A stretch of DNA of 61,535 nucleotides, taken from positions 1 to 61,535 of the forward strand of contig CANJPT010000011.1 of the NCBI GenBank assembly GCA_947476195.1, read 5' to 3'. The stretch comes from Lewinellaceae bacterium (GTDB taxonomy: Bacteria; Bacteroidota; Bacteroidia; Chitinophagales; Saprospiraceae). The position numbers were made by a program, and so were the translations under genes. The notes below the pieces were generated by a model. That model was not told the DNA's origin. It made no database searches and worked only from the letters and a program-made list of their open reading frames with translations. This document shows, one piece after another, positions 46,374 through 54,833 of the stretch (its first letter is position 1; every line of letters begins with the position of its first letter).

Positions 46374-46988
46374 TTAAATTTTGCCACTTCCCGGGCTTGG
46401 CAGATCCCATTTCCATTGCATAGCAGCCAGCCGGACACCCACCACCGCCGCTACAGAAAGGGGCGCTGCTAAAGGCGCGACCATTTCCCAGGACGCAAAA
46501 ACAAAATATAATGCGCCACCCAGAAGTGATGCCGAAGCATAAATATCTTTACGGAACACAAGTGGGATTTCGTTGAGCAATACATCCCGTAGTACCCCGC
46601 CAAAACAGCCAGTTACCATGCCCAGTGCGACGCAGACCGAAGGGCCTAACCCGGCTTCCAGCCCACGCTGTAGACCAACTACAGTGGCAAATCCTAATCC
46701 AATAGCATCGAAAATAGCCAGGGTGCGTGGGAAAAACTGCAAATATTTGCGAAAAAACAGCGTAATCAGGTAGGATAAAAACACAACCGTGATGGCTTGT
46801 TGGTCTTTCATCCAGGCCACGGGGGTGTTACCGATCAGTAGGTCGCGCACAGTGCCACCACCGATCGCAGTGGCAAATGTCAGCACAAGTACGCCGAATA
46901 CATCAAGGCGTTTGTTCAGTGCCGCCAGGGCGCCGGAAATGGCAAAGGAGGCGGTGCCGAGGTTTTCCATGAGTTCTCTAAGGAGCAT
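46374..46988 (-). CDS. TRIC/UPF0126 membrane channel family protein
   Basis: A 204-aa inner-membrane protein of the TRIC (YicG/UPF0126) family. It has two internally homologous halves, each with a Gly-rich motif followed by VRD or LRD: ATAIGGGTVRDLLIGNTP and VTGCFGGVLRDVLLNEIP. Seven helices are predicted. Bacterial members form trimeric potassium or other cation channels. Length and both repeats are complete. The divergent toxin-antitoxin unit starts about 70 bp away. Confidence 0.92.
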   Translation of the reverse strand: MLLRELMENLGTASFAISGALAALNKRLDVFGVLVLTFATAIGGGTVRDLLIGNTPVAWMKDQQAITVVFLSYLITLFFRKYLQFFPRTLAIFDAIGLGFATVVGLQRGLEAGLGPSVCVALGMVTGCFGGVLRDVLLNEIPLVFRKDIYASASLLGGALYFVFASWEMVAPLAAPLSVAAVVGVRLAAMQWKWDLPSPGSGKI

Positions 46989-47028
46989 GATGGGAAGATT
47001 TTGAAACGCAATGTTTTTGAAAAGAGAT

Positions 47029-47036
47029 TACTTTTG
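47029..47036 (+). promoter_or_regulatory. -7 box for the toxin-antitoxin unit
   Basis: TACTTTTG, a perfect TAnnTTTG match, 22 bp before the ATG at 47059. It supports that start over the upstream one at 47011. Confidence 0.55.
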
Positions 47037-47058
47037 TCTGTCACAAATTAGCTACGTT

Positions 47059-47280
47059 ATGAATGTAACACTTCAACTGGTATCTCCTGAGGACTTACAG
47101 GTTCTACTCCCCCTACTGGAGCGACGCCATATTTCTTATCAAATAGGGCAGCAAGGGACCGCTTTCAAGCGATCAAAAAATAAAATGCCCAAATGGGTGA
47201 AATTGACAGAGGCAGAACTTACAGAACGACTTGCCTATCTTGCTGAAGGACGTGCTGAGCGCTCTTTTCCTAATCGTTAA
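47059..47280 (+). CDS. Small protein upstream of PIN toxin, candidate antitoxin
   Basis: A 73-aa protein starting at the ATG at 47059, behind a -7 box. It has a hydrophobic first strand and helix (MNVTLQLVSPEDLQVLLPLL), a central basic stretch (AFKRSKNKMPKWVK), and an acidic helix (LTEAELTERLAYLAEG) with a basic tail. The reading frame overlaps the following PIN-domain gene by about 50 bp, as is usual for antitoxin-toxin pairs. No RHH, AbrB or Phd fold signature was recognised, so the antitoxin assignment rests on position. Confidence 0.6.
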   Translation: MNVTLQLVSPEDLQVLLPLLERRHISYQIGQQGTAFKRSKNKMPKWVKLTEAELTERLAYLAEGRAERSFPNR

Positions 47281-47647
47281 TAAGAAATTACTTGATAGTA
47301 ATATTTTCATTTATGCTGCCTCTGGGGCGCACAACTATTTACATTCCCTTTTAGAGGATGAACAAAATGGCTGTTCCGTCATTGCTTGTATTGAAGTTTT
47401 GGTATTCCCAAGCCTAAAGCTCGATGAAAAGGATTTTTACGAACGCGCATTTGAAGCGTTGCATGTAATAACTTTATCAGATGAAGTGAAAAATAAGGCT
47501 ATAGAGATTAGGCAACAAATGAAGATTTCTTTGGGTGATAGTATCATCGCAGCAACGGCCTTGTGTTGGCAGGCTACGCTATTTACTCGAAATGTGGATT
47601 ATTTTAAGAATATTGAGGGGCTTTTAGTTGTAAATCCAGTACATTGA
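47231..47647 (+). CDS. PIN-domain nuclease, VapC-like toxin
   Basis: A 138-aa PIN-domain protein. The four acidic metal-binding positions are visible: D in LLDSNIFIY, E in ACIEVLVF, D in SLGDSIIAATAL and D in TRNVDYF. VapC-type toxins cleave tRNA or rRNA when released from the antitoxin. The start is uncertain: the ATG at 47231 gives a 19-residue extension before the usual VapC beginning, and GTG at 47252 is an alternative. Either way it overlaps the preceding small gene. It is a single toxin-antitoxin unit; no second copy was seen in the window. Confidence 0.8.
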   Translation: MPILLKDVLSALFLIVNKKLLDSNIFIYAASGAHNYLHSLLEDEQNGCSVIACIEVLVFPSLKLDEKDFYERAFEALHVITLSDEVKNKAIEIRQQMKISLGDSIIAATALCWQATLFTRNVDYFKNIEGLLVVNPVH

Positions 47648-47787
47648 ACCAGTTTGATACATTATGAAAATACCGAAAAAACTAGGGCTCAGATAAAATT
47701 GAGAGGCAAATTTCATGGACTGCGGTTTATTTGAGCTACACTTTAGTATTTTAATAAAGCGAGATCGTTTCTCAACTTATACAACAT

Positions 47788-48249
47788 TCACCCGGCCCGT
47801 CTCCCCAAATACTCACTATAATCCGGCAAAATAGCCTCATATTCTGCCTGCATCAGCGGAGAGGTAAGCATGAAATCTGCGGTAGCCCGGTCGCAAGCCA
47901 TCGGAATATTCCAAACTACTCCGATGCGGAGCAATGCCTTGACATCCGGATCATGCGGTTGTGCTTCCATAGGATCCCAGAAAAAGATCAGCATATCAAT
48001 TTTCCCTTCAGCGATATGGGAGGCGATTTGGAGGTCGCCACCCAAAGGGCCACTGAGTAGCTTGTGAACCGTCCTGTCGAGCGCATCAGTAAGCAGGCGA
48101 CCGGTAGTTCCGGTTGCGAACAACTCATGGCGTGACAATTCAGTTCGGTTATATATGGCCCACTCGATCAGGTCTTTCTTTTTATGGTCGTGGGCTACGA
48201 TTGCGATGCGTTTTCGGGCTGGGAATATTCTGGAAATTGGTTGTGACAT
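47788..48249 (-). CDS. mgsA: Methylglyoxal synthase
   Basis: A 153-aa enzyme that converts dihydroxyacetone phosphate to methylglyoxal and phosphate, a bypass of lower glycolysis. The family sequence is clear: IVAHDHKKKDLI, ATGTTGRLL, SGPLGGDLQI with the catalytic Asp, FFWDPMEAQPHDPDVKALLR and ACDRATADF. Length matches. It starts 30 bp downstream of the carboxylase beta gene on the same strand, so they may be cotranscribed. Confidence 0.95.
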   Translation of the reverse strand: MSQPISRIFPARKRIAIVAHDHKKKDLIEWAIYNRTELSRHELFATGTTGRLLTDALDRTVHKLLSGPLGGDLQIASHIAEGKIDMLIFFWDPMEAQPHDPDVKALLRIGVVWNIPMACDRATADFMLTSPLMQAEYEAILPDYSEYLGRRAG

Positions 48250-48279
48250 GGTTTGTTTTATTGAAGGGATCGATCCTGC

Positions 48280-49821
48280 TTACAAGGGCACATTCCCATG
48301 CTTCCGCTTGGGTCTGGCCACTGCTTTATTCTCCAGCATCGCAAAAGCTTTAATCAGTTTCCGCCGCGTATCTCTGGGCTGGATCACCTCATCAATAAAG
48401 CCCCTGGCCGCAGCGCGATAAGGGTTGGCAAAAGTGTCAGCATATTGGCGTTCCTTTTCTGCAAGCTTCGCCGCGGGGTCTGCCGCAGCGTCAATTTCTT
48501 TCTTAAAAATGATCTCTGATGCACCCTTTGCGCCCATTACTGCAATTTCTGCACCTGGCCAGGCAAAATTCATGTCGGCACCAATATGTTTGGAGTTCAT
48601 CACATCATAAGCACCGCCATAGGCCTTTCGGGTGATGACGGTTATTCGCGGTACGGTTGCTTCACTAAATGCGTAGAGCAGTTTTGCACCATTGGTGATG
48701 ATGGCGTTCCATTCCTGATCGGTACCGGGCAAAAATCCGGGTACGTCTTCTAAGACAAGCAGTGGAATATTAAAACAATCGCAAAAACGCACAAAACGGG
48801 CAGCTTTTTTCGAAGAATTTACGTCTAAAACGCCTGCAAGGTTCATTGGCTGGTTGGCTACTATGCCAATGCTGCGCCCGGCCAGTCGGGCAAATCCAAC
48901 CACGATATTCTCCGCGTATTGCTCATGGATCTCAAAAAAGGACTCCGCGTCGGTAATACCTGCGATGACCGCCTTTATGTCGTAAGGGTGATTGGCATTT
49001 TCAGGGATGATGCTATTGAGTAGATCGCGATACTCGTCGCCCAATTCGTAGGGTAGGGTAGGGGCCTTGTCGGCGCAGTTTTGGGGGATATAGGAGAGCA
49101 GTTTTTTTAGTTTAAAAATGCAATCCATATCATTCGAGGCGGTTAGGTGTGTCACACCGCTTTTGCTTGCATGGGTACTGGCACCACCGAGTTCTTCACT
49201 CGTTACTTCTTCGTTGGTAACGGTTTTTACCACGTTTGGTCCGGTTACAAACATATAGGAACTGCCTTCGACCATCATAATAAAGTCTGTCATAGCCGGG
49301 CTATACACCGCCCCACCTGCGCAGGGCCCCATGATGGCCGAGATCTGAGGAATGACACCGCTTGCCTGTACGTTCCGGTAAAAAATATCAGCGTAACCGC
49401 CCAGCGAATTCACCCCTTCCTGAATCCTTGCCCCGCCCGAGTCGTTCAGTCCAATCAGTGGGGCACCATTTTTTACAGCCAAGTCCATCACCTTACAAAT
49501 TTTTTCGGCGTGGGTTTCAGATAAGGAACCGCCAAAAACAGTAAAATCTTGCGCAAAAACATATACCAGTCGCCCGTTGATGGTACCATAACCTGTTACT
49601 ACCCCGTCTCCGAGGAATTGCTGCTCGGCCATGCCAAAGTCAGTACTTCGGTGCGTTACGAGCGCGCCGATCTCTTCGAAACTGTTTTCATCGAGCAGGA
49701 AATGAACGCGTTCCCGGGCAGTGAGTTTGCCCTTTTTATGTTGGGCATCCATGCGATTTTGACCGCCGCCGAGCTTTGCTTCGGCCAGTTTGGATTGAAG
49801 GATCTCTAGTTTTTTGTCCAT
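48280..49821 (-). CDS. Acyl-CoA carboxylase carboxyltransferase (propionyl-CoA carboxylase beta)
   Basis: A 513-aa carboxyltransferase subunit starting at the ATG at 49821. It transfers CO2 from carboxybiotin to propionyl-CoA or another acyl-CoA. Signatures are [67 protein letters not shown] and the final KRKHGNVPL. Biotin carboxylase/BCCP subunits and methylmalonyl-CoA genes are not in the window. It could equally be a methylmalonyl-CoA decarboxylase alpha subunit, since these families share the fold. It probably forms a unit with mgsA, and a strong terminator separates it from msrB upstream. Confidence 0.88.
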   Translation of the reverse strand: MDKKLEILQSKLAEAKLGGGQNRMDAQHKKGKLTARERVHFLLDENSFEEIGALVTHRSTDFGMAEQQFLGDGVVTGYGTINGRLVYVFAQDFTVFGGSLSETHAEKICKVMDLAVKNGAPLIGLNDSGGARIQEGVNSLGGYADIFYRNVQASGVIPQISAIMGPCAGGAVYSPAMTDFIMMVEGSSYMFVTGPNVVKTVTNEEVTSEELGGASTHASKSGVTHLTASNDMDCIFKLKKLLSYIPQNCADKAPTLPYELGDEYRDLLNSIIPENANHPYDIKAVIAGITDAESFFEIHEQYAENIVVGFARLAGRSIGIVANQPMNLAGVLDVNSSKKAARFVRFCDCFNIPLLVLEDVPGFLPGTDQEWNAIITNGAKLLYAFSEATVPRITVITRKAYGGAYDVMNSKHIGADMNFAWPGAEIAVMGAKGASEIIFKKEIDAAADPAAKLAEKERQYADTFANPYRAAARGFIDEVIQPRDTRRKLIKAFAMLENKAVARPKRKHGNVPL

Positions 49822-49850
49822 GAAAATCAAGGTATTGTATTTACCCTGCG

Positions 49851-49858
49851 CAAAGATA
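49851..49858 (-). promoter_or_regulatory. -7 box for the carboxylase/mgsA unit
   Basis: TATCTTTG on the minus strand, 29 bp before the ATG at 49821 and abutting the msrB terminator. Confidence 0.55.
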
Positions 49859-49898
49859 AAAAAAGCGAGGGCAGTGGTGTTCGCCACAGCCCTCGCTA
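49858..49898 (-). terminator. Rho-independent terminator of msrB
   Basis: On the minus strand AGCGAGGGC with GTGG pairs with CCAC and GCCCTCGCT around a short loop, then T8. Confidence 0.92.
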
Positions 49899-49928
49899 AT
49901 TAAAAAAACCAAGATCCAACTGCCTGAT

Positions 49929-50492
49929 CTACTGTTTTACGAAATTCAACGACACAGAATTGATACAGTAGCGCAATCCAGTAGGCGGTGGACCATCCGG
50001 AAACACATGGCCCTGGTGGCCGCCACAACGGGCACATTCCACTTCTTCGCGGTCCATGCCATAGCTGTTATCCGTCTTATCCGCGATGCAATCTGTACGG
50101 ATGGGCTTGAAAAAAGAAGGCCAACCTGTGCCGGATTCAAATTTCGTTTCAGAAGCAAATAGTGGCAGGCCGCAGCCAGCACACACATAAATGCCAGGTT
50201 CATGGTTGTTCCATAGGTCGCCTGTGAATGCCCGTTCAGTACCCTCCTTGCGCAGCACACGGAATTCCTCTTCCTTAAGTTCGCTTTTCCAGGTGTCCTC
50301 GGTTTTTTCAACTTTGACCAGCTTCCCGTCCAGATATTGGGCTGGAACAATAGAATCGGAGACAATTTCGGGTATATTTGAATCCTCCTTCGTCGAGGCT
50401 ACGGCGTTTGAACCCTCCTTAACTAAGGCTTCGGCGGGTGAAGGGGCGTTATTGCATGCAGCGATAGCGAGCAGAATAATCAGGTATTTCAT
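49929..50492 (-). CDS. msrB: Peptide-methionine (R)-S-oxide reductase, lipoprotein form
   Basis: A 187-aa MsrB starting at the ATG at 50492 with a lipoprotein signal (MKYLIILLAIAAC), so it repairs oxidised methionines in the envelope rather than the cytosol. Two CxxC zinc pairs (CAGC and CARC), the FESGTGWPSFFKPI block and the catalytic Cys in LRYCINSVSL are all present. The linker after the lipobox (about residues 20-45) contains two tandem 30-bp repeats encoding AEALVKEGSN and AVASTKEDSN. The terminator follows directly. Confidence 0.93.
   Translation of the reverse strand: MKYLIILLAIAACNNAPSPAEALVKEGSNAVASTKEDSNIPEIVSDSIVPAQYLDGKLVKVEKTEDTWKSELKEEEFRVLRKEGTERAFTGDLWNNHEPGIYVCAGCGLPLFASETKFESGTGWPSFFKPIRTDCIADKTDNSYGMDREEVECARCGGHQGHVFPDGPPPTGLRYCINSVSLNFVKQ
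50379..50438. repeat. Two tandem 30-bp repeats inside msrB linker
   Basis: Copies at 50379-50408 and 50409-50438 share the frame GAAyCCTCC, then two different middle bases, then GGCTwCGGCG. They encode ten residues each, in frame, in the flexible linker after the lipobox. The words CCTCCTT and GGCTTCGGCGGG are partly palindromic, as in dispersed intergenic repeats of other bacteria, and a related GGCGAAGGCGGGC stretch lies at 57149-57161. Confidence 0.75.
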
Positions 50493-50612
50493 GGTTGAGA
50501 TATGTTTTAAGTATAAACGCACAATGAAGCATTTTGTATTTGTGATCTAACACCTAAGCATAGTACTTGTAGGTAGCGAGACAAAACTTTAAACTTGCCA
50601 CTTTAAAACTTA

Positions 50613-51518
50613 TTATTCCTCATCTTCCACCCCGCCTTTCGGGTGCGCCTGTTCATACACTTGAATGAGCCGCTCGATATTATTGTGCATATACACCTGC
50701 GTGGAAGCGAGGTTGGAGTGTCCAAGCAATTCCTTTATAGCGTTCAGGTCAGCACCGTTGTTGGAAAGATGAGTTGCAAAAGAGTGCCTTAGCACGTGTG
50801 GGCTCCTTTGTTCTTCGGTGGTGACCGTTGAAAGATACTTTCGCACCAAATGATAAATGCTTTCCGGGGAAAATTGTTCCCCTTTTCGGTTGAGAAAAAG
50901 CCACTGCGCTGAAATGCCGGGAAAAGCCAGCTTCCTGGCCTCCAAATATTTTTCCAACAAATCAAAAAGATATCGGGCGAATGGGACCAGCCGCTCCTTA
51001 TCTCCCTTTCCGCGTACCCGGAATACCATTCGACTAAAATCTAAGTCACTTATTTTTAGATTAGAAGCCTCGCTACGGCGCATCCCTGTGGCATAAAGGG
51101 TCTCGAGTAAAATTCGGGCGAGCCATCCGTTGTAATCATCCTCAAATTTGATACAGGAAAAAAGTGCGACCATTTGGCTTTCCTGTACGAATACAGGAAG
51201 CCGTTTGCCCATACGTGGAGCTGTAATTTTGCGCATGGGATCCTTTTCAATCAGACCGCGTTTTCTTGTAAATTTGAAATAAGTCTTTAGGCAAGACAAG
51301 TGGCGGACGATACTGCGCGGACTAAGCCCCGCCTGCATCTGAGATACGATCCAGGACCGTATATGGAAATGCCTTACTTCGCGTAACGAGGTAAGGCATT
51401 GCTGTTCAACACAATATGCTATAAAATTGGAAAGATCGCCCTTGTAAGCGGTGAGCGTATGAGGTGAAAATCTACGCTCAATCGACAGATATCCGTAAAA
51501 CGATTCTTCGTGAAACAC
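50613..51518 (-). CDS. xerC: XerC/D-type tyrosine recombinase
   Basis: A 301-aa integrase-family recombinase. The N-terminal SAM-like core-binding domain starts ESFYGYLSIERRFSPHTLTAY. The catalytic domain shows TGMRRSEA (Arg), KGDKERLVP (Lys), HVLRHSFATHL (His and Arg), LGHSNLASTQVYMH (His and Tyr). It resolves chromosome dimers at the dif site, normally with XerD. Its place behind rpsU is shared with many Bacteroidota, so it is a housekeeping recombinase and not part of a mobile element. Confidence 0.92.
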   Translation of the reverse strand: MFHEESFYGYLSIERRFSPHTLTAYKGDLSNFIAYCVEQQCLTSLREVRHFHIRSWIVSQMQAGLSPRSIVRHLSCLKTYFKFTRKRGLIEKDPMRKITAPRMGKRLPVFVQESQMVALFSCIKFEDDYNGWLARILLETLYATGMRRSEASNLKISDLDFSRMVFRVRGKGDKERLVPFARYLFDLLEKYLEARKLAFPGISAQWLFLNRKGEQFSPESIYHLVRKYLSTVTTEEQRSPHVLRHSFATHLSNNGADLNAIKELLGHSNLASTQVYMHNNIERLIQVYEQAHPKGGVEDEE

Positions 51519-51522
51519 AATG

Positions 51523-51653
51523 TTAATGTGGTCAATTATAGAATGTGGTCAATGTGTGGGTGAGATACTAAACTGATTGAAATTCAAAATTATTATGAAT
51601 TTTTTTCAAGCTGGCAACATTTCTACACATTGGCCTCATTGGGGCCACATTAA
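51523..51653. repeat. Imperfect palindrome with AATGTGGTC words
   Basis: The left arm (51523-51556) holds TTAATGTGGTCAATTATAG and AATGTGGTCAATGTG; the right arm (51626-51653) holds CACATTGGCC and GGGGCCACATTAA. They are imperfect reverse complements around about 69 bp. It occupies the gap between rpsU and xerC. Confidence 0.7.
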
Positions 51654-51655
51654 AA

Positions 51656-51850
51656 TTAATCGTTCTTGTTGCCGTACATATCCTCTTTGTAAACCGCTTT
51701 GAGTACTTCAGTGCGGCGTTGTACAGACGGTTTTGCAAAGGCTTTGCGGCGACGCAATTCTTTCAGAATGCCTGATTTTTCGTATTTGCGTTTGTACTTT
51801 TTGAGTACTTTGTCGATGGTATCGCCGTCTTTAATCTCGAGGATGAGCAT
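51656..51850 (-). CDS. rpsU: 30S ribosomal protein S21
   Basis: A 64-aa ribosomal protein starting at the ATG at 51850 (MLILEIKDGDTIDKVLKKYK). The core KRKYEKSGILKELRRRKAF and KPSVQRRTEVLKA match S21, which helps the 30S subunit bind mRNA during initiation. The longer open frame upstream is excluded because it begins before the -7 box. xerC follows downstream. Confidence 0.95.
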   Translation of the reverse strand: MLILEIKDGDTIDKVLKKYKRKYEKSGILKELRRRKAFAKPSVQRRTEVLKAVYKEDMYGNKND

Positions 51851-51904
51851 TGATTTATCCTTCTTTTTATTAGTGAAAAAATTCGAATATTGAAATTTGG
51901 GCTG

Positions 51905-51912
51905 CAAAGGTA
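51905..51912 (-). promoter_or_regulatory. -7 box for rpsU
   Basis: TACCTTTG on the minus strand, a perfect TAnnTTTG match, about 55 bp before the ATG. Confidence 0.6.
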
Positions 51913-52085
51913 AATCTAGTTCGCGAAAAAGTTATAGTCCTGAACAAAAATTTCAGGCACAAGTAGAAAAATGAATTTTCTTTGAAAGAAAAGTGCCCAT
52001 AAATATGGCAGGGTAATGTTCAGAATGCGTTCCTTTGCACTTGGAAACTTCATTTCCCTCATCAACAAAAGTTATTTGAAACCTT

Positions 52086-53024
52086 ATGCTCAGCCGACGC
52101 AGTGTCCGAGTCAAAGTGATGCAACTCCTTTATATGCTCAATCGCGACGAGTCTCTCGAACTCGCCGAGTTGCAAAAAGTATACAAAAAGGGTATTTGGA
52201 AAGCCTTTGAACTTTATATTTACCACCTCTACCTAACCCTGCGTGTAGCGCAGTACGCGGAAAAAGATGCCGCCAATCGCGCCGTAAAATATCTTCCAAG
52301 TGAAGAAGATAAGGCTTTTGAGCCTCGCCTGAGCACGAATAGCTGTACAAACAGTCTTGCAAATCACGTTCAGTTTCTGAACCTTGTAAGCAAGTACAAG
52401 ATCAATGAAGGTATCGACGATGATCACATTCGCTCTTTGTACAATGCTTTTTCTGATGTGGCTGAATACAATGCATACACAGTATTGAGGGAACCCACAG
52501 ATGCCGATCACGCTAAAATTTTTATCGAACTTTATCGCTTTCTGTCAACCAATGACCTCTTCCTCGACATGACGGAAGATCGCTATAACAATTGGGCCGA
52601 TGATGAGTCATTGGTGATGGGTGCCATGAAAAAGACGCTCAAATCACTGCCTGTGAGTGGACCGTTTTATCAGGAACACGAACCGTCTGATGAAACCGTG
52701 CGTGAATTTGGCGCAGAACTGCTGCTGCTGACTGCGCAGCAGGATTCAGCCTTACTGGCAGAAATACAGCCGGCACTCAAAAACTGGGACGCAGATCGTG
52801 TTGCAATTCTAGACATGATTATGCTTAAAATGGCCCTTTGCGAATTGCTCTACTTCCCTACGATCCCAACTAAAGTTACACTCAACGAGTTTGTAGAAAT
52901 TTCCAAAACGTATTCCACTGACAAGAGTAAGGAGTTCATCAATGGAATCCTGGATCGTTTGATGAAAAAACTGCTCGAAGAAGGTCGAATTGTGAAGGAA
53001 GGCCGTGGCTTGATCGATCAATAG
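52086..53024 (+). CDS. nusB: Transcription antitermination factor NusB, long form
   Basis: A 312-aa protein. The N-terminal MLSRRSVRVKVMQLLYMLNR and the C-terminal NWDADRVAILDMIMLKMALC and IPTKVTLNEFVEISKTYSTD, then KSKEFINGILDRL, are the two NusB halves that bind BoxA RNA with S10. A long central insert (about residues 60-210) makes it roughly twice the size of E. coli NusB, as is usual in Bacteroidota. It begins a run nusB-ribA-era that is probably one transcription unit: 19 bp to ribA and 24 bp from ribA to era. Confidence 0.92.
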   Translation: MLSRRSVRVKVMQLLYMLNRDESLELAELQKVYKKGIWKAFELYIYHLYLTLRVAQYAEKDAANRAVKYLPSEEDKAFEPRLSTNSCTNSLANHVQFLNLVSKYKINEGIDDDHIRSLYNAFSDVAEYNAYTVLREPTDADHAKIFIELYRFLSTNDLFLDMTEDRYNNWADDESLVMGAMKKTLKSLPVSGPFYQEHEPSDETVREFGAELLLLTAQQDSALLAEIQPALKNWDADRVAILDMIMLKMALCELLYFPTIPTKVTLNEFVEISKTYSTDKSKEFINGILDRLMKKLLEEGRIVKEGRGLIDQ

Positions 53025-53043
53025 ACCTTATCTTTGCAGTACG

Positions 53044-53628
53044 ATGCAACGTCAAGCTGAAGCCCCAATTCCATCCCGATACGGACCATTTAAAATGATG
53101 GTCTACGCCGAAAAAAGCACGGAGTGCATGCCGCACATTGCTTTTGTAGCCGAAGGTTTCGATCCAACTCAACCCGTAGCTGTGCGCATTCACTCAGAGT
53201 GTATGACTGGCGATGTGTTCGGCTCACGCCGCTGCGATTGCGGTGAACAACTGGATACTTCCTTGCGCATCGCTGCAGAACGTCAGGGTGTAGTAATCTA
53301 TCTCCGTCAGGAAGGCCGGGGTATCGGACTTATCAACAAGCTCAAAGCGTATAATCTCCAGGATCTTGGTCTAAATACGGCTGAAGCAAATACCCACTTG
53401 GGTTTTGATGTGGATGCCCGCCAATATGATTGTGCCATTTTTATGCTGCAAGACCTTGGGATTCAACAAATTGAACTCATAACGAACAATCCAACCAAGG
53501 TAGAGGCCATGCGTCGTTCGCCGATAAAAGTGGTTGGAACAATCCCCCTTATCATCCCACCCCAACCCGAAAGCAAGCAGTATTTGCAAACAAAACAAGA
53601 TCTGATGGGACATCTTCTGGGGCTTTGA
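53044..53628 (+). CDS. ribA: GTP cyclohydrolase II
   Basis: A 194-aa enzyme that opens GTP to start riboflavin synthesis. The zinc site is HSECMTGDVFGSRRCDCGEQ, with three Cys. The catalytic segment LRQEGRGIGLINKLKAYNLQ and the C-terminal TNNPTKVEAMRR match stand-alone RibA, with no fused dihydroxybutanone-phosphate synthase domain. It lies between nusB and era with short gaps. No FMN riboswitch precedes it. Confidence 0.93.
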   Translation: MQRQAEAPIPSRYGPFKMMVYAEKSTECMPHIAFVAEGFDPTQPVAVRIHSECMTGDVFGSRRCDCGEQLDTSLRIAAERQGVVIYLRQEGRGIGLINKLKAYNLQDLGLNTAEANTHLGFDVDARQYDCAIFMLQDLGIQQIELITNNPTKVEAMRRSPIKVVGTIPLIIPPQPESKQYLQTKQDLMGHLLGL

Positions 53629-53652
53629 TTTTTGATCTATCAACTATGAACT

Positions 53653-54600
53653 ATGAACGAAGAAACCACAGTCAATAGTCAAGAGTCAACCGCTAAAGGT
53701 CATGCCTTCCGCACCGGTTTTGTGAACATCATTGGGCGGCCCAATGCAGGCAAATCGACGCTGATGAATGCCCTGGTAGGTGAACGCATGAGCATCATAA
53801 CCCACAAACCGCAGACTACCCGCCACCGAATCATCGGAATCCTTTCCGGAGACAATTTTCAAATGGTGTTTTCAGATACACCAGGCTATGTAAAAACACC
53901 TACGTATAAGATGCACAAAGCCATGAACCGCTTTGTGGAAGGCACCGTGGAAGATGCCGATCTGATGCTTTTTATGTTTGATATGACCGAAGAGTTGGAA
54001 GCCGACAATCCCTTGATAGAGGTATTGAAAAAAACGGAGGTGCCGATTCTGCTTATATTAAATAAAAAAGATTTGGTAGCTGAGCAGCGTATTCAAGACG
54101 CAACAGGTTGGTGGAAAAAGCAGGTTAAATTCGACCAGGTAATCGCAATTTCAGCCCTGAAAGATGCGCAGTCAGACTTATTGCTTGAAAAAATACTGGC
54201 CTACCTCCCGGAAGGTGAAGCATATTACCCCCCAGACCAATTGACCGACCGACCTGAACGCTTCTTTGTGAGCGAGATCATCAGGGAGAAAATTCTGCGT
54301 CTTTATGATGATGAAATACCTTACTCCTGTGAGGTAAGTGTGGAGGACTTTAAAGATTCCAAAACCAATGCCGGGGAAGATATTGCCCGTATTCGTGCTA
54401 CCATTTTTGTAATGCGCGAAACACAAAAAGCCATTTTACTAGGGAAAGGTGGTGCAGCCATCAAAAAACTGGGCACGTATGCCAGAAAGGACATTGAAGC
54501 ATTCCTGCAGACCAAGGCATTTCTGGATCTGACTGTAAAGGTGCGGGACAATTGGCGTGACGATGAGCAGGCCCTTCAACGTTTCGGATACCTGGGTTAA
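53653..54600 (+). CDS. era: GTPase Era
   Basis: A 315-aa ribosome-assembly GTPase. The G domain has GRPNAGKST (G1), a Thr-rich switch I (HKPQTTRHRI), DTPG (G3) and NKKD (G4); the C-terminal KH domain shows AILLGKGGAAIKKLG and binds the 3' end of 16S rRNA. A short N-terminal extension of about 20 residues is rich in Thr and Ser. The last of the nusB-ribA-era run. Confidence 0.96.
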   Translation: MNEETTVNSQESTAKGHAFRTGFVNIIGRPNAGKSTLMNALVGERMSIITHKPQTTRHRIIGILSGDNFQMVFSDTPGYVKTPTYKMHKAMNRFVEGTVEDADLMLFMFDMTEELEADNPLIEVLKKTEVPILLILNKKDLVAEQRIQDATGWWKKQVKFDQVIAISALKDAQSDLLLEKILAYLPEGEAYYPPDQLTDRPERFFVSEIIREKILRLYDDEIPYSCEVSVEDFKDSKTNAGEDIARIRATIFVMRETQKAILLGKGGAAIKKLGTYARKDIEAFLQTKAFLDLTVKVRDNWRDDEQALQRFGYLG

Positions 54601-54833
54601 TGTTCTCGAGTTGAAAATGTGGTTAATGTGTCGTAGTCTTGTGGGTCGGTTTTTCTTAGTCAGGTTTAAATATTACAAACTTTTGACAAAAAATAATCAA
54701 CGTTTTGGAAGCTAAATACGTCAAGTATGTGTTAGGATTATTAAAGCCTAAATCTTTTTCCAAATTATAGCGTTTATTACTACCAACTCCAAATAGTCTG
54801 TCAGATCGACAGGCGTGCAAACACACTTAATTT

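Noticed and set aside
50613-51518. XerC-like recombinase as sign of a mobile element
   Set aside because: It lies behind rpsU among housekeeping genes and no attachment site or cargo is present; it is the chromosomal dimer resolution recombinase.
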